From the NCBI GenBank assembly GCA_002304445.1, contig NEVA01000001.1:1-64000 (forward strand): a stretch of 64,000 nucleotides of DNA, written 5' to 3'. How positions within the stretch are numbered: the stretch's first letter is position 1; every line of letters begins with the position of its first letter. Of the stretch, positions 1-9,328 are shown one piece after another. Both the position numbers and the translations under genes were made by a program. The notes under the pieces are model-generated. The model saw only the letters and a program-made list of their open reading frames with translations, made no database searches and was not told the origin of the DNA. The DNA is from Opitutia bacterium Tous-C4FEB. GTDB taxonomy: Bacteria; Verrucomicrobiota; Verrucomicrobiia; Opitutales; Opitutaceae.

Positions 1-128
1 TGCTCCGCGTCGCCCACCACCACCTGGGCGGAGATGCTTTCCTATTCACTCCCGACCACGCGACCGTGCTCGCTCCGATTCGCGCCCACCTCGATGCCGA
101 CCTCGCGCTCGCCCGTCGCCAGCATTGA
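1..128 (+). CDS. 3' end of an unidentified gene
   Basis: An open frame enters from the left edge in phase 3 and stops with TGA at 126-128. It would give about 41 residues ending DLALARRQH, with third-position GC and hydrophobic/charged spacing like its neighbours. It is convergent with hisC, ten bases away. The piece is too short to place in a family; I do not recognise it. It could still be a chance open frame in GC-rich DNA. Confidence 0.45.
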   Translation, partial: LRVAHHHLGGDAFLFTPDHATVLAPIRAHLDADLALARRQH

Positions 129-137
129 CGGCCAACA

Positions 138-1241
138 TTAACGGCTCGCCAACGCCACCTTCAGTTCCGCCAACAGCCGCGCATTTTGCTCGGGCGTTCC
201 CACCGTTACCCGGATCCAGTCGGGCAATCCATAAATCTTCACCGGACGCACGATCACCCCGCGCGCCTGTAACGCACCGAAAACTCGCGCGCCATCGCCC
301 ACTTTCACCAACATGAAGTTCGCCACGCTTGGCACCCACTCCAACCCCAGCTCCCGCAACCCCGCCTCAATTTGCACCAGTCCGGACCGATTCTCCCGGG
401 CACATTTCTCGGCGAATTCCCGATCGTCCAACGCCGCCGTTGCCGCCGCCTGCGCGATGGCGTTGACGTTAAACGGTTGCCGCACCCGGTTCAACAAAGC
501 GACCAGCTCCACCCCGGCATACCCGTAGCCGACCCGTAACGAGGCCAATCCGTAAATTTTCGAAAACGTCCGCAGGCCGATCACCTTTCGTCCTTCCGCA
601 ATCAACGGCCGCAGATCCATCGCCGTTCCCGGGGCCAGATACTCCGCATACGCCTCGTCGAACACCGCGATCACATGCTCCGGCAACGCCCGCGCCCAAG
701 CCGTCATTTCGGCGGCATCGTTCGCCGTCCCGGTCGGATTGTTCGGGCTCGCCACAAAGACCAACTTCGTTCGCGGCGTGATCGCACGCGCCATCCCGGC
801 TAGGTCGTGCCGCCAGTGCTGCAACGGCACCTCCACCACCTTTGCCCCGAACAGCAGCGTCACCAGTTTATAGACCACAAACGCGGGTCCTCCGAAAACC
901 ACTTCGTCCTCCGGGCCCAAAAAGACATGACCCAACAGTTCGATGATCTCGTTCGAGCCGTTGCCGATGACAAACTGATCGGCTCCGAGGCCGTGCACCG
1001 CCGCCAGTTTCTGCCGTAGAACAAAACAACCGCCGTCAGGATAAAGCTCGCTGTGGTCCAATGCCGCCTTCGCCGCCGCCAGTGCCTTCGGCGAAGGCCC
1101 CCAAGGATTCTCATTCGACGCCAATTTTATGATCGTTGCCGGATCCAGGCCCAGCTCCCGCGCCACATCCTCGATCGGCTTCCCCGGTTCGTAGCTCGGT
1201 TGGGTGCGCACCGACGGTTTGACCAACGTCTCTAGTTTCAT
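138..1241 (-). CDS. hisC: Histidinol-phosphate aminotransferase (HisC)
   Basis: Pyridoxal-phosphate class I/II aminotransferase of about 367 residues. In the family it converts imidazole-acetol phosphate and glutamate to histidinol phosphate in histidine synthesis, in the cytoplasm. Visible marks: SNENP near residue 42, PNNPTG near 167, FDEAYAEY near 194 and the PLP lysine in TFSKIYGLASLR near 228, followed by RVGYG. The start at 1241 (MKLETLV) matches usual HisC N-termini. A longer in-frame ATG at 1289 has a better spaced GGAG upstream and would add 16 residues, so it cannot be excluded. The gene stands alone; no other his genes are nearby. Some family members act on aromatic amino acids instead. 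Confidence 0.9.
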   Translation of the reverse strand: MKLETLVKPSVRTQPSYEPGKPIEDVARELGLDPATIIKLASNENPWGPSPKALAAAKAALDHSELYPDGGCFVLRQKLAAVHGLGADQFVIGNGSNEIIELLGHVFLGPEDEVVFGGPAFVVYKLVTLLFGAKVVEVPLQHWRHDLAGMARAITPRTKLVFVASPNNPTGTANDAAEMTAWARALPEHVIAVFDEAYAEYLAPGTAMDLRPLIAEGRKVIGLRTFSKIYGLASLRVGYGYAGVELVALLNRVRQPFNVNAIAQAAATAALDDREFAEKCARENRSGLVQIEAGLRELGLEWVPSVANFMLVKVGDGARVFGALQARGVIVRPVKIYGLPDWIRVTVGTPEQNARLLAELKVALASR

Positions 1242-1425
1242 CCTCCGAGCCGAACACGAATCAACACCACCAAGAAAGCCCGAAATCATTTTCCTTTGCT
1301 CCGCCCTTACCTATTTCCAGCGCTAATCCTCCTCGCTCAGGTATCATCTGCCGACCCACCGGTCACTCCGCCGGCGTCCGACTTTCGTCTCGAAAGCGGC
1401 GAACTCAGCGGCGCCATCCGCTCAC

Positions 1426-2025
1426 TCACCCCTTGATTTTGCGGCTGTCGACCCGCACCCACGGCATCCCCGCCGCCTCGGCCGCGCGCATTCCAGGTTC
1501 CGCGTCTTCAAACACCAGGCACCGGTCCGCCGGCACGCCCATCCGTTTTGCGGCCAACAGAAACATGTCCGGCGACGGCTTCCCGTGCACCACGTCATCC
1601 GCCGACACCACCACGGGAAACAACGCCGCCAATCCGCTCACCGCCAGCGAACGCTCCACGATCTCCCGCGGCCCGCCCGAGGCGATCGCCAACGGCCGCG
1701 TTTTGGCCACCTCCCGCGCCACCGCCACCACGGGCTCGATCAACCTCACGCCCGCGAGTTTCTCCGTGAAAAACGCCTCCTTCTCGTGGAAAACCTGCTC
1801 CACGTCCACCGTGAGTCCGTAGTGCTGCCCGATCAATTCCGCCACCCGGCGCGTCGGCACGCCCCCGAGCGAATAAAACAACTCTTCGCTCAATTTTTCC
1901 CGCAATCCCGCGCGCCGCATCGCCGCATCCCACGCCACGTAGTGGATCGGCATCGAGTCGATCAAGGTCCCATCCAGATCAAAAATGTAGCCGGCGAAAT
2001 CGCCCGCGGGAATGTCCAGTTTCAT
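1426..2025 (-). CDS. HAD-superfamily sugar-phosphate phosphatase
   Basis: A 199-residue haloacid dehalogenase hydrolase with an inserted cap domain. Motif I FDLDGTLIDS is at residues 15-24, with nucleophile Asp16 and acid/base Asp18. Motif II lies in IASGG, motif III in HGKPSPD, and motif IV in FEDAEPG. Length and the GKPSPD/EDAEPG pattern match the beta-phosphoglucomutase/YqaB group, whose members dephosphorylate or isomerise small sugar phosphates such as fructose-1-phosphate. The exact substrate cannot be read from sequence. It is transcribed in the same direction as hisC, 184 bases upstream of it, with no sign of coupling. Confidence 0.85.
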   Translation of the reverse strand: MKLDIPAGDFAGYIFDLDGTLIDSMPIHYVAWDAAMRRAGLREKLSEELFYSLGGVPTRRVAELIGQHYGLTVDVEQVFHEKEAFFTEKLAGVRLIEPVVAVAREVAKTRPLAIASGGPREIVERSLAVSGLAALFPVVVSADDVVHGKPSPDMFLLAAKRMGVPADRCLVFEDAEPGMRAAEAAGMPWVRVDSRKIKG

Positions 2026-2304
2026 GCGTAAGCCGCCACCATCTCCGCCCGCCCGCGCTCAGCGCAAGCCCTACTCCGTTCACTCCCGGCAAACTTCCCC
2101 TTGCCATCTTTCCTCTCATCCCGACCGTCGCCGCTCTCGATGACTCTCACGCCGCCTTGATTTCACCCGCCGCCCACGTGCTCGTCTCAGCTCGTGCCCG
2201 CGGCCGCCCAGTCATCTCTCATCGACCGCCGATGCGCCGATCGCTTCCACGTTATTCTAGCCGTCCATTTCTATTCCACTCCTTTCACCTATTTTGTTCC
2301 CGCT

Positions 2305-3801
2305 ATGTCCGCATCCACCCCTTCCACCTATCGCCAATCTTGGTTTGGTAATCCCACCCGTGATCTGGTCGCCGGCACCGTCGTCGCCCTCGCGTTGATA
2401 CCCGAAGCCATCGCCTTCTCTCTCATCGCCGGTGTCGATCCCAAGGTCGGCCTCTACGCCTCGTTCTGCATCGCCGTCACGATCGCCTTCGTCGGCGGCC
2501 GCTCCGGCATGATCTCCGCCGCCACCGGCGCGATGGCGCTGCTGATGGTCACGCTCGTGAAAGAGCACGGCATCCAATACCTCTTCGCCGCCACGCTGCT
2601 CACCGGCGTTCTCCAAATCGCCGCCGGCCTGCTCAAGCTCGGCAACCTCATGCGCTTCGTCGCCCGCTCCGTCGTCATCGGCTTCGTCAACGCCCTCGCG
2701 ATCCTCATCTTCCTCGCCCAACTCCCCGAATTCCGCGGCCAAGGCTGGCTCATGTATGCCTGCGTCGCCGGCGGCCTCGTCATCATCTACGGTCTGCCTC
2801 GCCTCACCAAAGCCGTCCCCTCGCCACTCATCTGCATCGTCGTGCTCACCGCGCTCTCGATGACGTTCGGCTGGGCTCGCGACGGCCTGCTCCGCACCGT
2901 TGGAGATTTGGGCAAGCTCCCCGACCAATTTCCCGCCTTCTACTTGCCCGGCATCCCTTTCACTTGGGAAACGCTCCGCATCATTCTGCCCTACTCGTTA
3001 CCCCTCGCCGTCGTCGGCCTGCTCGAATCGCTCATGACCACCACCATCGTCGATGACTACACCGACACCACAAGCGACAAAAACCGCGAGTGCACCGGCC
3101 AAGGCATCGCCAACCTCGCCTCCGGCTTTTTTGGCGGCATGGCCGGTTGTGCCATGATCGGCCAAACCGTCATCAACGTGAAATCCGGCGGCCGCGGTCG
3201 CCTCTCCACGTTTTGGGCCGGCACGTTTTTGCTCATTCTCGTCGTGCTCCTCGGCGACTGGGTCGCCCGCATCCCCATGGCCGCCCTCGTCGCCGTGATG
3301 ATTATGGTCTCCATCGGCACTTTTAGCTGGGCCTCGTTGAAAAATATTCCCGTTTATCCGAAGTCCGCCTCGTTCGTGACGTTTGCCACCGTCGCCGTCG
3401 TCGTCGGCACGCACAACCTCGCCCTCGGCGTCGGCGCCGGCGTCCTCCTCAGCGCGCTCTTCTTCGCCGCCAAAATCGCCAAACTCCTCCACGTCACCTC
3501 GCACCTCACACCCGACGGTACCGAGCGCACCTACCACGTGCGCGGACAACTTTTCTTCGCCTCCACCACCGCCTTCGCCGCCGCCTTCGATTTCCGCGAG
3601 CCCATCCGCAAGGTCACGCTCGACGTCACCCACTCACACTTCTGGGACACCACCTCGATCAACGCCCTCGACAAAGTCGTCTTCAAATACCGCCAGCAAG
3701 GCACCGCCGTCGAACTCGTCGGCCTCAACGCCGCCAGCCAAGCCATCGTCCAGCGCCTCGCCATCTACGACAAACCGGGCGCCGACCCCGCCGCTCACTG
3801 A
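2305..3801 (+). CDS. SulP-family anion transporter with STAS domain
   Basis: About 498 residues. The first part is a multi-span membrane region opening with the SulP signature ([21 protein letters not shown]). The last roughly 100 residues form a cytoplasmic STAS domain ([18 protein letters not shown]). Family members carry sulfate, bicarbonate or dicarboxylates across the inner membrane, coupled to H+ or Na+. The start at ATG 2305 (MSASTPSTY) removes an implausible hydrophilic extension in the longer open frame from 2194. It is convergent with the arsenic operon. Substrate unknown; no sulfate assimilation genes are nearby. Confidence 0.9.
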   Translation: MSASTPSTYRQSWFGNPTRDLVAGTVVALALIPEAIAFSLIAGVDPKVGLYASFCIAVTIAFVGGRSGMISAATGAMALLMVTLVKEHGIQYLFAATLLTGVLQIAAGLLKLGNLMRFVARSVVIGFVNALAILIFLAQLPEFRGQGWLMYACVAGGLVIIYGLPRLTKAVPSPLICIVVLTALSMTFGWARDGLLRTVGDLGKLPDQFPAFYLPGIPFTWETLRIILPYSLPLAVVGLLESLMTTTIVDDYTDTTSDKNRECTGQGIANLASGFFGGMAGCAMIGQTVINVKSGGRGRLSTFWAGTFLLILVVLLGDWVARIPMAALVAVMIMVSIGTFSWASLKNIPVYPKSASFVTFATVAVVVGTHNLALGVGAGVLLSALFFAAKIAKLLHVTSHLTPDGTERTYHVRGQLFFASTTAFAAAFDFREPIRKVTLDVTHSHFWDTTSINALDKVVFKYRQQGTAVELVGLNAASQAIVQRLAIYDKPGADPAAH

Positions 3802-3856
3802 TCCGAGTCCGCCCGACTACATCTACCGGCCTTCGCCATCGGCTCAAAAGAGAGAT

Positions 3857-4918
3857 TCACGGCGCCGCGCTCAGCCCACGCTTCCACCGCAGCGCCAACG
3901 TCACCAGCGCGATCAGCGCCGGCACCTCCACCAGCGGTCCCACCACGGCCGCAAACGCCGCGCCCGAAGTCAGCCCGAACACCCCCACCGCCACCGCGAT
4001 GGCCAACTCAAAATTATTCCCCGCCGCGGTAAACGCCAGCGTCGCCGCCTTCGCATAGTCGGCTCCCGCTCTCACGCTCATCCAAAAAGTCACCGTAAAC
4101 ATGATCGCAAAATAAACCACCAGCGGCACGGCGATCCGCAGCACATCGAGGGGCCGCGCCAGCACCTGCTCCCCTTGCAGGCTGAACATCACCACGATCG
4201 TGAACAGCAGCGCACCTAACGTCACCGGACTGATCGCCGGCAGAAACTTCTCGTCAAACCACGCCGCCCGCGCCCCGCGCCGCCACACCAAGCGCGTCAG
4301 CCACCCTGCTAAAAATGGAACCCCCAAGTAGATGAAAACGCTCCACGCGATGCTCCCGACCGTGATCGCCGAAAGATCCAGCACGCCGAGATCCACGCCC
4401 ACCAGCGGCGGCAACACCTTCAGGAAAAACCACGCCAGCGGGGCAAAAGCGAACACCTGAAACAGCGCATTCGCCGCCACCAGCCCCGCACAATACTCCC
4501 GGCTTCCGCCCGCCAGATCGTTCCAAACGATCACCATCGCGATACACCGCGCGATTCCCACCAACACCAGCCCCGCGAAATACTCCGGCCGGTCCCGCAA
4601 GAAAATCACCGCCAGCAAAAACATCAGACCGGGGCCGATCACCCAATTCTGAATCAGCGAGAGCGCGTGCACGCGCTTGTTCCGAAACACATCGGGCAAC
4701 TCTTCATAGCGCACTTTCGCCAGCGGCGGATACATCATCAAGATCAGTCCCACCGCGATCGGAATCGAGGTCGTGCCCACGCTCCAATTTGTGAGCCCCT
4801 CCGCCAGCCCCGGCGCGAATCGTCCCAGCGCCACCCCCAGGCCCATCGCCATAAAAATCCAAAGCGTCAGATAGCGGTCGAGAAACGAGAGCTTTTTAGT
4901 AAGGGAGTCGGCCGACAT
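3857..4918 (-). CDS. acr3: Arsenite efflux transporter, ACR3 family
   Basis: A 353-residue inner-membrane protein with about ten hydrophobic segments, the usual length for ACR3. It exports As(III) using the proton motive force. The conserved transport cysteine is seen in [13 protein letters not shown] (Cys125), and the conserved C-terminal glutamate in [10 protein letters not shown]. It is the last gene of the arsR-DUF6428-arsC-acr3 run; only 20 bases separate it from arsC, so it should be co-transcribed and induced by arsenite or antimonite. Some relatives move antimonite or borate, but the arsC neighbour supports arsenite. Confidence 0.93.
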   Translation of the reverse strand: MSADSLTKKLSFLDRYLTLWIFMAMGLGVALGRFAPGLAEGLTNWSVGTTSIPIAVGLILMMYPPLAKVRYEELPDVFRNKRVHALSLIQNWVIGPGLMFLLAVIFLRDRPEYFAGLVLVGIARCIAMVIVWNDLAGGSREYCAGLVAANALFQVFAFAPLAWFFLKVLPPLVGVDLGVLDLSAITVGSIAWSVFIYLGVPFLAGWLTRLVWRRGARAAWFDEKFLPAISPVTLGALLFTIVVMFSLQGEQVLARPLDVLRIAVPLVVYFAIMFTVTFWMSVRAGADYAKAATLAFTAAGNNFELAIAVAVGVFGLTSGAAFAAVVGPLVEVPALIALVTLALRWKRGLSAAP

Positions 4919-4938
4919 AAGAATTGAATTGGAACACC

Positions 4939-5409
4939 CTACCGCTGCAACCGCGCCGCCGCTCTTGACGCATCACGCCGCCCGTCCGCATACGCCGTGA
5001 ACACCGCCCGGATCTCTTCCCTCACCCGGCGAAACACCGCCATCTTTTCAGCGTCCGTGCCGGTCGCATGCGCCGGGTCCTCAAACGGCCAATGATGTCG
5101 GTTCACCTGCCCCGGATAAATCGGGCAAGCCTGATCCGCATTCCCGCACACCGTGATGACCGTCTCAACGTCACGACTTAGAAAGTCATTCATGTGCTTT
5201 GAACGATGACCCGAGATATCGATCCCGACTTCCTTCATCGCCCCGACCGCCATCGGATGCACGTAGCCGGCCGGTTTCGACCCTGCGCTCTGGACATCAA
5301 AAAGATCGCCCGCCGCCGCCCGCAGGAGACCTTCGGCAAGATGGCTGCGGCATGAGTTGCCGGTGCAAAGAATCAATACGGTGGGTTTCACTTCCGGAGA
5401 GGTGCTCAT
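4939..5409 (-). CDS. arsC: Thioredoxin-coupled arsenate reductase (ArsC, low-MW phosphatase fold)
   Basis: A 156-residue protein of the low molecular weight tyrosine phosphatase fold that reduces As(V) to As(III) for export by the adjacent ACR3. The CX5R phosphate loop is CTGNSCR, residues 15-21. The redox cysteines are Cys15 (nucleophile), Cys20, Cys88 and Cys95; the 5- and 7-residue spacings match S. aureus pI258 ArsC (10/15 and 82/89). This points to thioredoxin rather than glutaredoxin coupling. ATG 5409 (MSTSPEVKP) is chosen because the longer frame adds 28 residues with no family match. It lies 17 bases after the DUF6428-like gene. Confidence 0.93.
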   Translation of the reverse strand: MSTSPEVKPTVLILCTGNSCRSHLAEGLLRAAAGDLFDVQSAGSKPAGYVHPMAVGAMKEVGIDISGHRSKHMNDFLSRDVETVITVCGNADQACPIYPGQVNRHHWPFEDPAHATGTDAEKMAVFRRVREEIRAVFTAYADGRRDASRAAARLQR

Positions 5410-5426
5410 GGGAAAGTTAAGTCGGT

Positions 5427-5957
5427 TCAGCAGCAGCCCGCACTCGCACCCGCGGTCCGCGCCGACGGGACACAGAGGTCTTTTGCCAAGCAATCGGTGT
5501 GCTTGCCGCCCAGTCGCACCACGAAACGCTCCGTCTCACGCTCGACCGCGACCACCTTGAACTGAATCACATTGCACGCCTCATACTCGAGTTCCACCGG
5601 CAGGTCCTCCACGCCCAGCACCTCGGCGCCGTGGTCGAAGGCCTTCAGCAACTTTCCCGCCGTGATCCGGTGATCCACATCCTCGCCCACCCATGTCTGC
5701 AAAAGACAGGTGACCGTGCGGCGGACCTTGCCCCCACAGTCCACAAAATCCTTCTGCACACGCCCGACCTCGGTCACATGAAAATGAGCTTCGATCGGAT
5801 CACCGTCCGGCCATAGCACCGTCAGCGGCAAATCCGGTCCCGCTGCGAGCGCTGACCGCATCGCCGCCACCGTGATCGACGACAATTCCCGGACCGGAGC
5901 GACACACCCGCAGGCTCCGCCGCTCGTTTCTCCTGCTGCATTAATTTCTTCGTTCAT
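5427..5957 (-). CDS. DUF6428-like protein of the arsenic operon
   Basis: A 176-residue cytoplasmic protein with no signal peptide or membrane span. From memory it resembles DUF6428, a family of unknown function found in arsR-arsC-acr3 operons of Bacteroidota and Verrucomicrobiota. It holds a Cys-rich N-terminus (GGACGCV), an HFHVTEVG strand, a [18 protein letters not shown] core, and ends with a Cys-Cys pair (GASAGCC). These cysteines could bind As(III), which is only an inference. It sits between arsR (15 bases) and arsC (17 bases) and should share their regulation. The family name was not checked by a search. Confidence 0.75.
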   Translation of the reverse strand: MNEEINAAGETSGGACGCVAPVRELSSITVAAMRSALAAGPDLPLTVLWPDGDPIEAHFHVTEVGRVQKDFVDCGGKVRRTVTCLLQTWVGEDVDHRITAGKLLKAFDHGAEVLGVEDLPVELEYEACNVIQFKVVAVERETERFVVRLGGKHTDCLAKDLCVPSARTAGASAGCC

Positions 5958-5972
5958 AAATTCTCCCCGTTC

Positions 5973-6353
5973 TTACCTGCAGCGACACTGCCCCGGCGCC
6001 TTCTCCGGCTCGCCCGCCCGCACCCAGGCGCACGCCGGCTCGATCTTTTTGAGCCGCGCCAGATCGCGTTTAAACACCGCATTCTCCCGCGCGCAGTCCT
6101 GCAAACACGCCAGATTCGCCTTCAGCTCCCGCGACGGCTTCGTCGGCAACGCATAGACCACCCAGTTTCCATGCCGCTCACATTCTACCAGGCTGCGCTC
6201 CCGCAGATACCCCAGATGTTTGGAAATCTTTACCTGCGGCTCCCCGAGCACCGCCTGAAAGTGACATACACACACCGGCCCCTGCGCCAGCACGTTGAGC
6301 AACCGCAACCGCGTCCGGTCGCACAGGCATTCGTAGATTTTGATCAGATCCAC
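5973..6353 (-). CDS. arsR: ArsR-family arsenic-responsive repressor
   Basis: A small winged-helix repressor (about 126 residues from GTG 6353) that releases DNA when As(III)/Sb(III) binds. The family metal site in helix 3 is visible as PVCVCHF (Cys28, Cys30), and the recognition helix as EPQVKISKHLGYLR. Extra cysteines near the start (ECLCD) and at the end (GQCRCR) may add ligands. An upstream ATG at 6425 would extend it by 24 residues, but that stretch overlaps a strong terminator and an inverted repeat, so the GTG start is preferred. First gene of the ars operon. Confidence 0.88.
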   Translation of the reverse strand: MDLIKIYECLCDRTRLRLLNVLAQGPVCVCHFQAVLGEPQVKISKHLGYLRERSLVECERHGNWVVYALPTKPSRELKANLACLQDCARENAVFKRDLARLKKIEPACAWVRAGEPEKAPGQCRCR

Positions 6354-6390
6354 GCCCAATCCGTATGCTTGCCAAGGAATATGAATCAAG

Positions 6391-6408
6391 CGCGATCGGT
6401 GGATCGCG
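6391..6408. promoter_or_regulatory. Candidate ArsR operator (perfect inverted repeat)
   Basis: CGCGATC, four bases, GATCGCG: a perfect 7-bp inverted repeat 38 bases upstream of the proposed arsR start and just downstream of the helicase terminator. Position fits an autoregulatory site. The bases do not closely match the classic AT-rich ArsR operator, so binding is inferred from location. Confidence 0.45.
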
Positions 6409-6423
6409 GCAGAAACCGGACAC

Positions 6424-6446
6424 AAAAAAAGCCGGTTCGCCCCGGC
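6424..6446 (-). terminator. Rho-independent terminator of the helicase gene
   Basis: Read on the minus strand: stem GCCGG, loop GGCGAA, stem CCGGC, then seven T. It lies 25 bases past the helicase stop and separates it from the ars operon that runs in the same direction. Confidence 0.88.
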
Positions 6447-6471
6447 CTTTGATTTCGCTGCGCCCGCTGGC

Positions 6472-8130
6472 TCAGCGCCGCACGCCGCGGTGCAACCGGC
6501 TCACCGGTTTCGCCGCCGCCGCCGCGACTTCCGCCTGCGCCTTCTCGTCAAAGAGCGCCGAGTAGATATAGGGGAAACCCTCGATCTTCTTCCGCTCGAT
6601 CGTCATTCCGGTGAAGCGCTCGATGCTGCGGGCGTCACGCACGTCTTCCTCAGTCACGAGCGTAAACGCGTCGCCGGTGTTCTGCGCGCGGCCCGTTCGT
6701 CCGATGCGGTGCACGTAGTCCTCGGCATTCTCCGGCACGTCGTAGTTGATCACGTGCGACACGCCCGCGATGTCCAAGCCGCGCGCCGCGATATCCGTCG
6801 CCACGAGCACTTCAAATTTGCCCGACTTGAACCCCTCGAGCGCTTCGATGCGCTCGCGTTGGCTGCGGTCGGAGTGGAGCACGCCGACCGTATGACCCTT
6901 GCGCTGGAGCCGGTCCGCGATGCGGTCCGAGCCCATCCGCGTGCGGGCGAAAATGATCACGCTCTTGAAATCCGTCTGCTCCAACAACAGCTGGAGCAGA
7001 TCGAATTTTTGCGACGCCACCACGGGATAAAACGCGTGTGCGATCGTCTCCGCGACCGAGCGTTGCCGCCCGATTTCAACGCGCGCCGGATCTTTCAACG
7101 CCCAACTCGCCAACGACGCGATCTCCGGTGGCACCGTAGCCGTGAAGAACAGCGTCTGCCGCGTATTCGGCGTCTTCTGCACGATCCGCTTCACGTCCGG
7201 CAGAAAGCCCATGTCCAACATCCGATCCACTTCATCGAGCACGAGGATGTCCACGTTGGCCAACGACACGTTGCCTTGCTCCATGTGATCGAGCAACCGC
7301 CCCGGCGTCGCCGCCAGAATGTCGATCCCGCCGCGCAGATCCTCCAGCTGTTTGCCGTAGCCCACGCCACCGTAGACGATGGTTACGCGGAGATCGGTGA
7401 ATTTGGAAAATTTCTGAAACGCTTCCTCCACCTGCAGCGCCAGTTCGCGCGTCGGTTCAAGGATCAGGCAACGCAGCTTTCCGTGGGTGCCGAGTTTCTG
7501 GATGATCGGCAGAGCAAACGCCGCCGTCTTACCCGTGCCGGTCTGCGCCGAGCCGATCAGATCGCGGCCCGACAACACCACCGGGATCGCCTGCGCCTGA
7601 ATCGGCGTGGGCTCGACATACCCCATCTCCTGCACGCCAAACGCCAACGCATCCGACAGCCCGAGTTTGGTAAATGCCGTGTCCATCTTCGGCACGTCGA
7701 TCGGCACCGCCGGCTTGATCGGCGCCGCGCGCGGATGGTCGTAATTCTGGTCGATGACCGGGCGCTCCCGCGGCTCGCGCGGGCCGCGGCTGTCGCCGCG
7801 AAAATCATCCCGCCGGCCACCGCCGCCGCCTTCTCCGCGACCACCGCCACGGCCGCCACGCTCGCCACTTCGGGGCTGAAAATCCCGGCGCGGCTCACCG
7901 CCACTACCGCGGCCGGACCGGCCTTCACCGCGACCTTCGCCATTGCCACGCCCATAGCCGCCGCGGCCTTGTCCCTGTCCCTCGCCGCGACGCGCTCCGT
8001 CGCCGCCCTGCCGGCGACCATCGTGCTCCCTCGCTGCGGGCCTGGCCGGCGTCGATGCGGCTGCGGCCGGGGCTGGTTTCTTGGCGGGGGAGATTTTTTC
8101 GCGCAACTTCGCGAGAAATTTTTTGAACAT
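6472..8130 (-). CDS. DEAD-box-type RNA helicase (RhlE-like) with Gly/Arg-rich N-terminus
   Basis: About 552 residues from ATG 8130. The ATP-dependent RNA helicase core shows a Q-motif (PTPIQAQAIP), motif I AQTGTGKT, Ia PTRELALQ, Ib TPGRL, motif II DEVD (not DEAD), III TAT, V DIAARGLDI and VI HRIGRTGR. Such enzymes unwind short RNA duplexes in ribosome assembly, mRNA decay and cold adaptation. Ahead of the core, roughly residues 25-130 are rich in Gly, Arg, Asp and Glu with RGG/GRGEG-like runs; in most bacterial RhlE proteins that kind of tail is C-terminal. The longer frame to 8277 adds a non-conserved stretch. Followed by a strong terminator. Confidence 0.92.
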   Translation of the reverse strand: MFKKFLAKLREKISPAKKPAPAAAASTPARPAAREHDGRRQGGDGARRGEGQGQGRGGYGRGNGEGRGEGRSGRGSGGEPRRDFQPRSGERGGRGGGRGEGGGGGRRDDFRGDSRGPREPRERPVIDQNYDHPRAAPIKPAVPIDVPKMDTAFTKLGLSDALAFGVQEMGYVEPTPIQAQAIPVVLSGRDLIGSAQTGTGKTAAFALPIIQKLGTHGKLRCLILEPTRELALQVEEAFQKFSKFTDLRVTIVYGGVGYGKQLEDLRGGIDILAATPGRLLDHMEQGNVSLANVDILVLDEVDRMLDMGFLPDVKRIVQKTPNTRQTLFFTATVPPEIASLASWALKDPARVEIGRQRSVAETIAHAFYPVVASQKFDLLQLLLEQTDFKSVIIFARTRMGSDRIADRLQRKGHTVGVLHSDRSQRERIEALEGFKSGKFEVLVATDIAARGLDIAGVSHVINYDVPENAEDYVHRIGRTGRAQNTGDAFTLVTEEDVRDARSIERFTGMTIERKKIEGFPYIYSALFDEKAQAEVAAAAAKPVSRLHRGVRR

Positions 8131-8277
8131 AGGTGACGAATTAAATCGCTGAACCTCTCGCAAATACCCCGCTTTGCAACCCCGGAGATGGCCGCGCCCA
8201 TCAGGAGCGTGGCCGACAGTCCGTTCTATCGCCCGATTAGTTGTAACATTTATAATGAGCAGACGCCCTCGCCTCAC

Positions 8278-8843
8278 CGTTCACGCGGGCCGTTCGCCGC
8301 AACCGTCTCTGCACCGACGAACTCCGCATTGCCCATCGCACCCACCCTGCGGCTCACAACCCGGCCTTCTCTGGCCTGAGCCGGTCCCGCAACCTCAGGT
8401 CGATTCATGTGCGCGGGTGCGACGCTTCCCACCGTCTCGACTTTCAACGGCGGCTTCGACGTGCACGCCACCGGGCGCGACCGCCGCCACGCTTACCGCT
8501 GCTCCCGCCGACGCGGCGCCCCCGCCGACGCCGCGGGCCTTTTTCACGCCGCGTTGCTTTGCCTCGCCGGCATCACCTTTCCTCTTGTTGCCGAAAGCTC
8601 ATGGCAGATTCCTCAACCTCAAAGAGCGCAGCGATACGGCCGTTCAACTCGGAACTCGCCGGCGCGAATCACCCCCGCACGTTCTCCCTCCACCAAAAAA
8701 TTCCGCCGCCTTCGCGCTTGGCACCCTGCGCCCCACGCGTGTTGATCGCATCACGAATCGCGATGAAACTGGAGATCCGCTGGCTAGCCCAGCCCCGCCC
8801 TAGCTGATAGTTCAAACCGCGACCTCCGCCGCACATTCACCTG
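8278..8843. other. 566-base stretch with no convincing gene
   Basis: Open frames exist on the plus strand (for example 8407-8745 and 8409-8807), but their translations are Arg/Pro/Ala-rich and overlap each other in different phases, as expected from GC-rich non-coding DNA. A TATAAT hexamer is present at 8251-8256 without a good -35 partner. A decayed gene is possible but I cannot identify one. Confidence 0.5.
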
Positions 8844-9107
8844 ATGCCCCGTCCGCCACCCACCACCGCCGAGCTCCACGTCCTCATTGAGGCCCACCGC
8901 AAAGCCCGCCGCGTGGTTCTCGGCCATTTCATTTTCTTCATCATCTGTTGCGTGGTGATCATGATCGCCCGCCGTTACCTGAAATTTCCCCTGCAACTTT
9001 CTTGGGTCATCATCATCGCCTTTCTTGTCGCTTTCGCCGGTGACCTCGGCCGGTTCCTTTACCGCCGCTACCAACTTCAGCGCCTGCTCGCCGCCCACAA
9101 TTCGTAA
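8844..9107 (+). CDS. Small membrane protein of unknown function
   Basis: An 87-residue protein with a short polar start (MPRPPPTTAELHVLIEAHRKARR) followed by two hydrophobic segments, about residues 25-42 and 50-66, and a basic tail (FLYRRYQLQRLL). This suggests two inner-membrane spans with both ends in the cytoplasm by the positive-inside rule. No family recognised. It is isolated, with the helicase 700 bases upstream on the other strand and another small membrane protein downstream, also on the other strand. Confidence 0.7.
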   Translation: MPRPPPTTAELHVLIEAHRKARRVVLGHFIFFIICCVVIMIARRYLKFPLQLSWVIIIAFLVAFAGDLGRFLYRRYQLQRLLAAHNS

Positions 9108-9268
9108 CTCTAATCGCCGGCATCGACAGGTTTTGGGCTCAAGCCAGCACCACCGAGGCCAAAGCGCCCTATGTGAGCGCGACAACGAAACCCTCTTCGC
9201 TCCGCTCCTCAAACCGGGCGACCTCGCCTAAGGGCATTGAGTCCGCGGCAAAGCTGATCGCCGGGCGC

Positions 9269-9300
9269 AAAAAAACGGGACCGGATTGCTCCGGCCCCGT
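9269..9300 (-). terminator. Rho-independent terminator of the small membrane gene
   Basis: On the minus strand: CGGG(G)-CCGG, loop AGCAAT, CCGG-t-CCCG, then seven T. It lies 29 bases beyond the stop of the 60-residue membrane protein gene at 9329, confirming that short gene as a transcribed unit. Confidence 0.88.
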
Positions 9301-9328
9301 TGCAGGGAGAGGTTTGACGAAACCTCGA

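Noticed and set aside
46-339. 97-residue minus-strand open frame overlapping hisC
   Set aside because: Arg/Gly-rich shadow of hisC in another phase; no family match.
6490-8136. 548-codon plus-strand frame opposite the helicase
   Set aside because: His/Arg-rich antisense shadow of a well-supported helicase gene.
8407-8745. 112-residue plus-strand frame in the 8.3-8.8 kb gap
   Set aside because: Competing overlapping frames of similar length, no recognisable domain and biased composition; not enough to call a gene.
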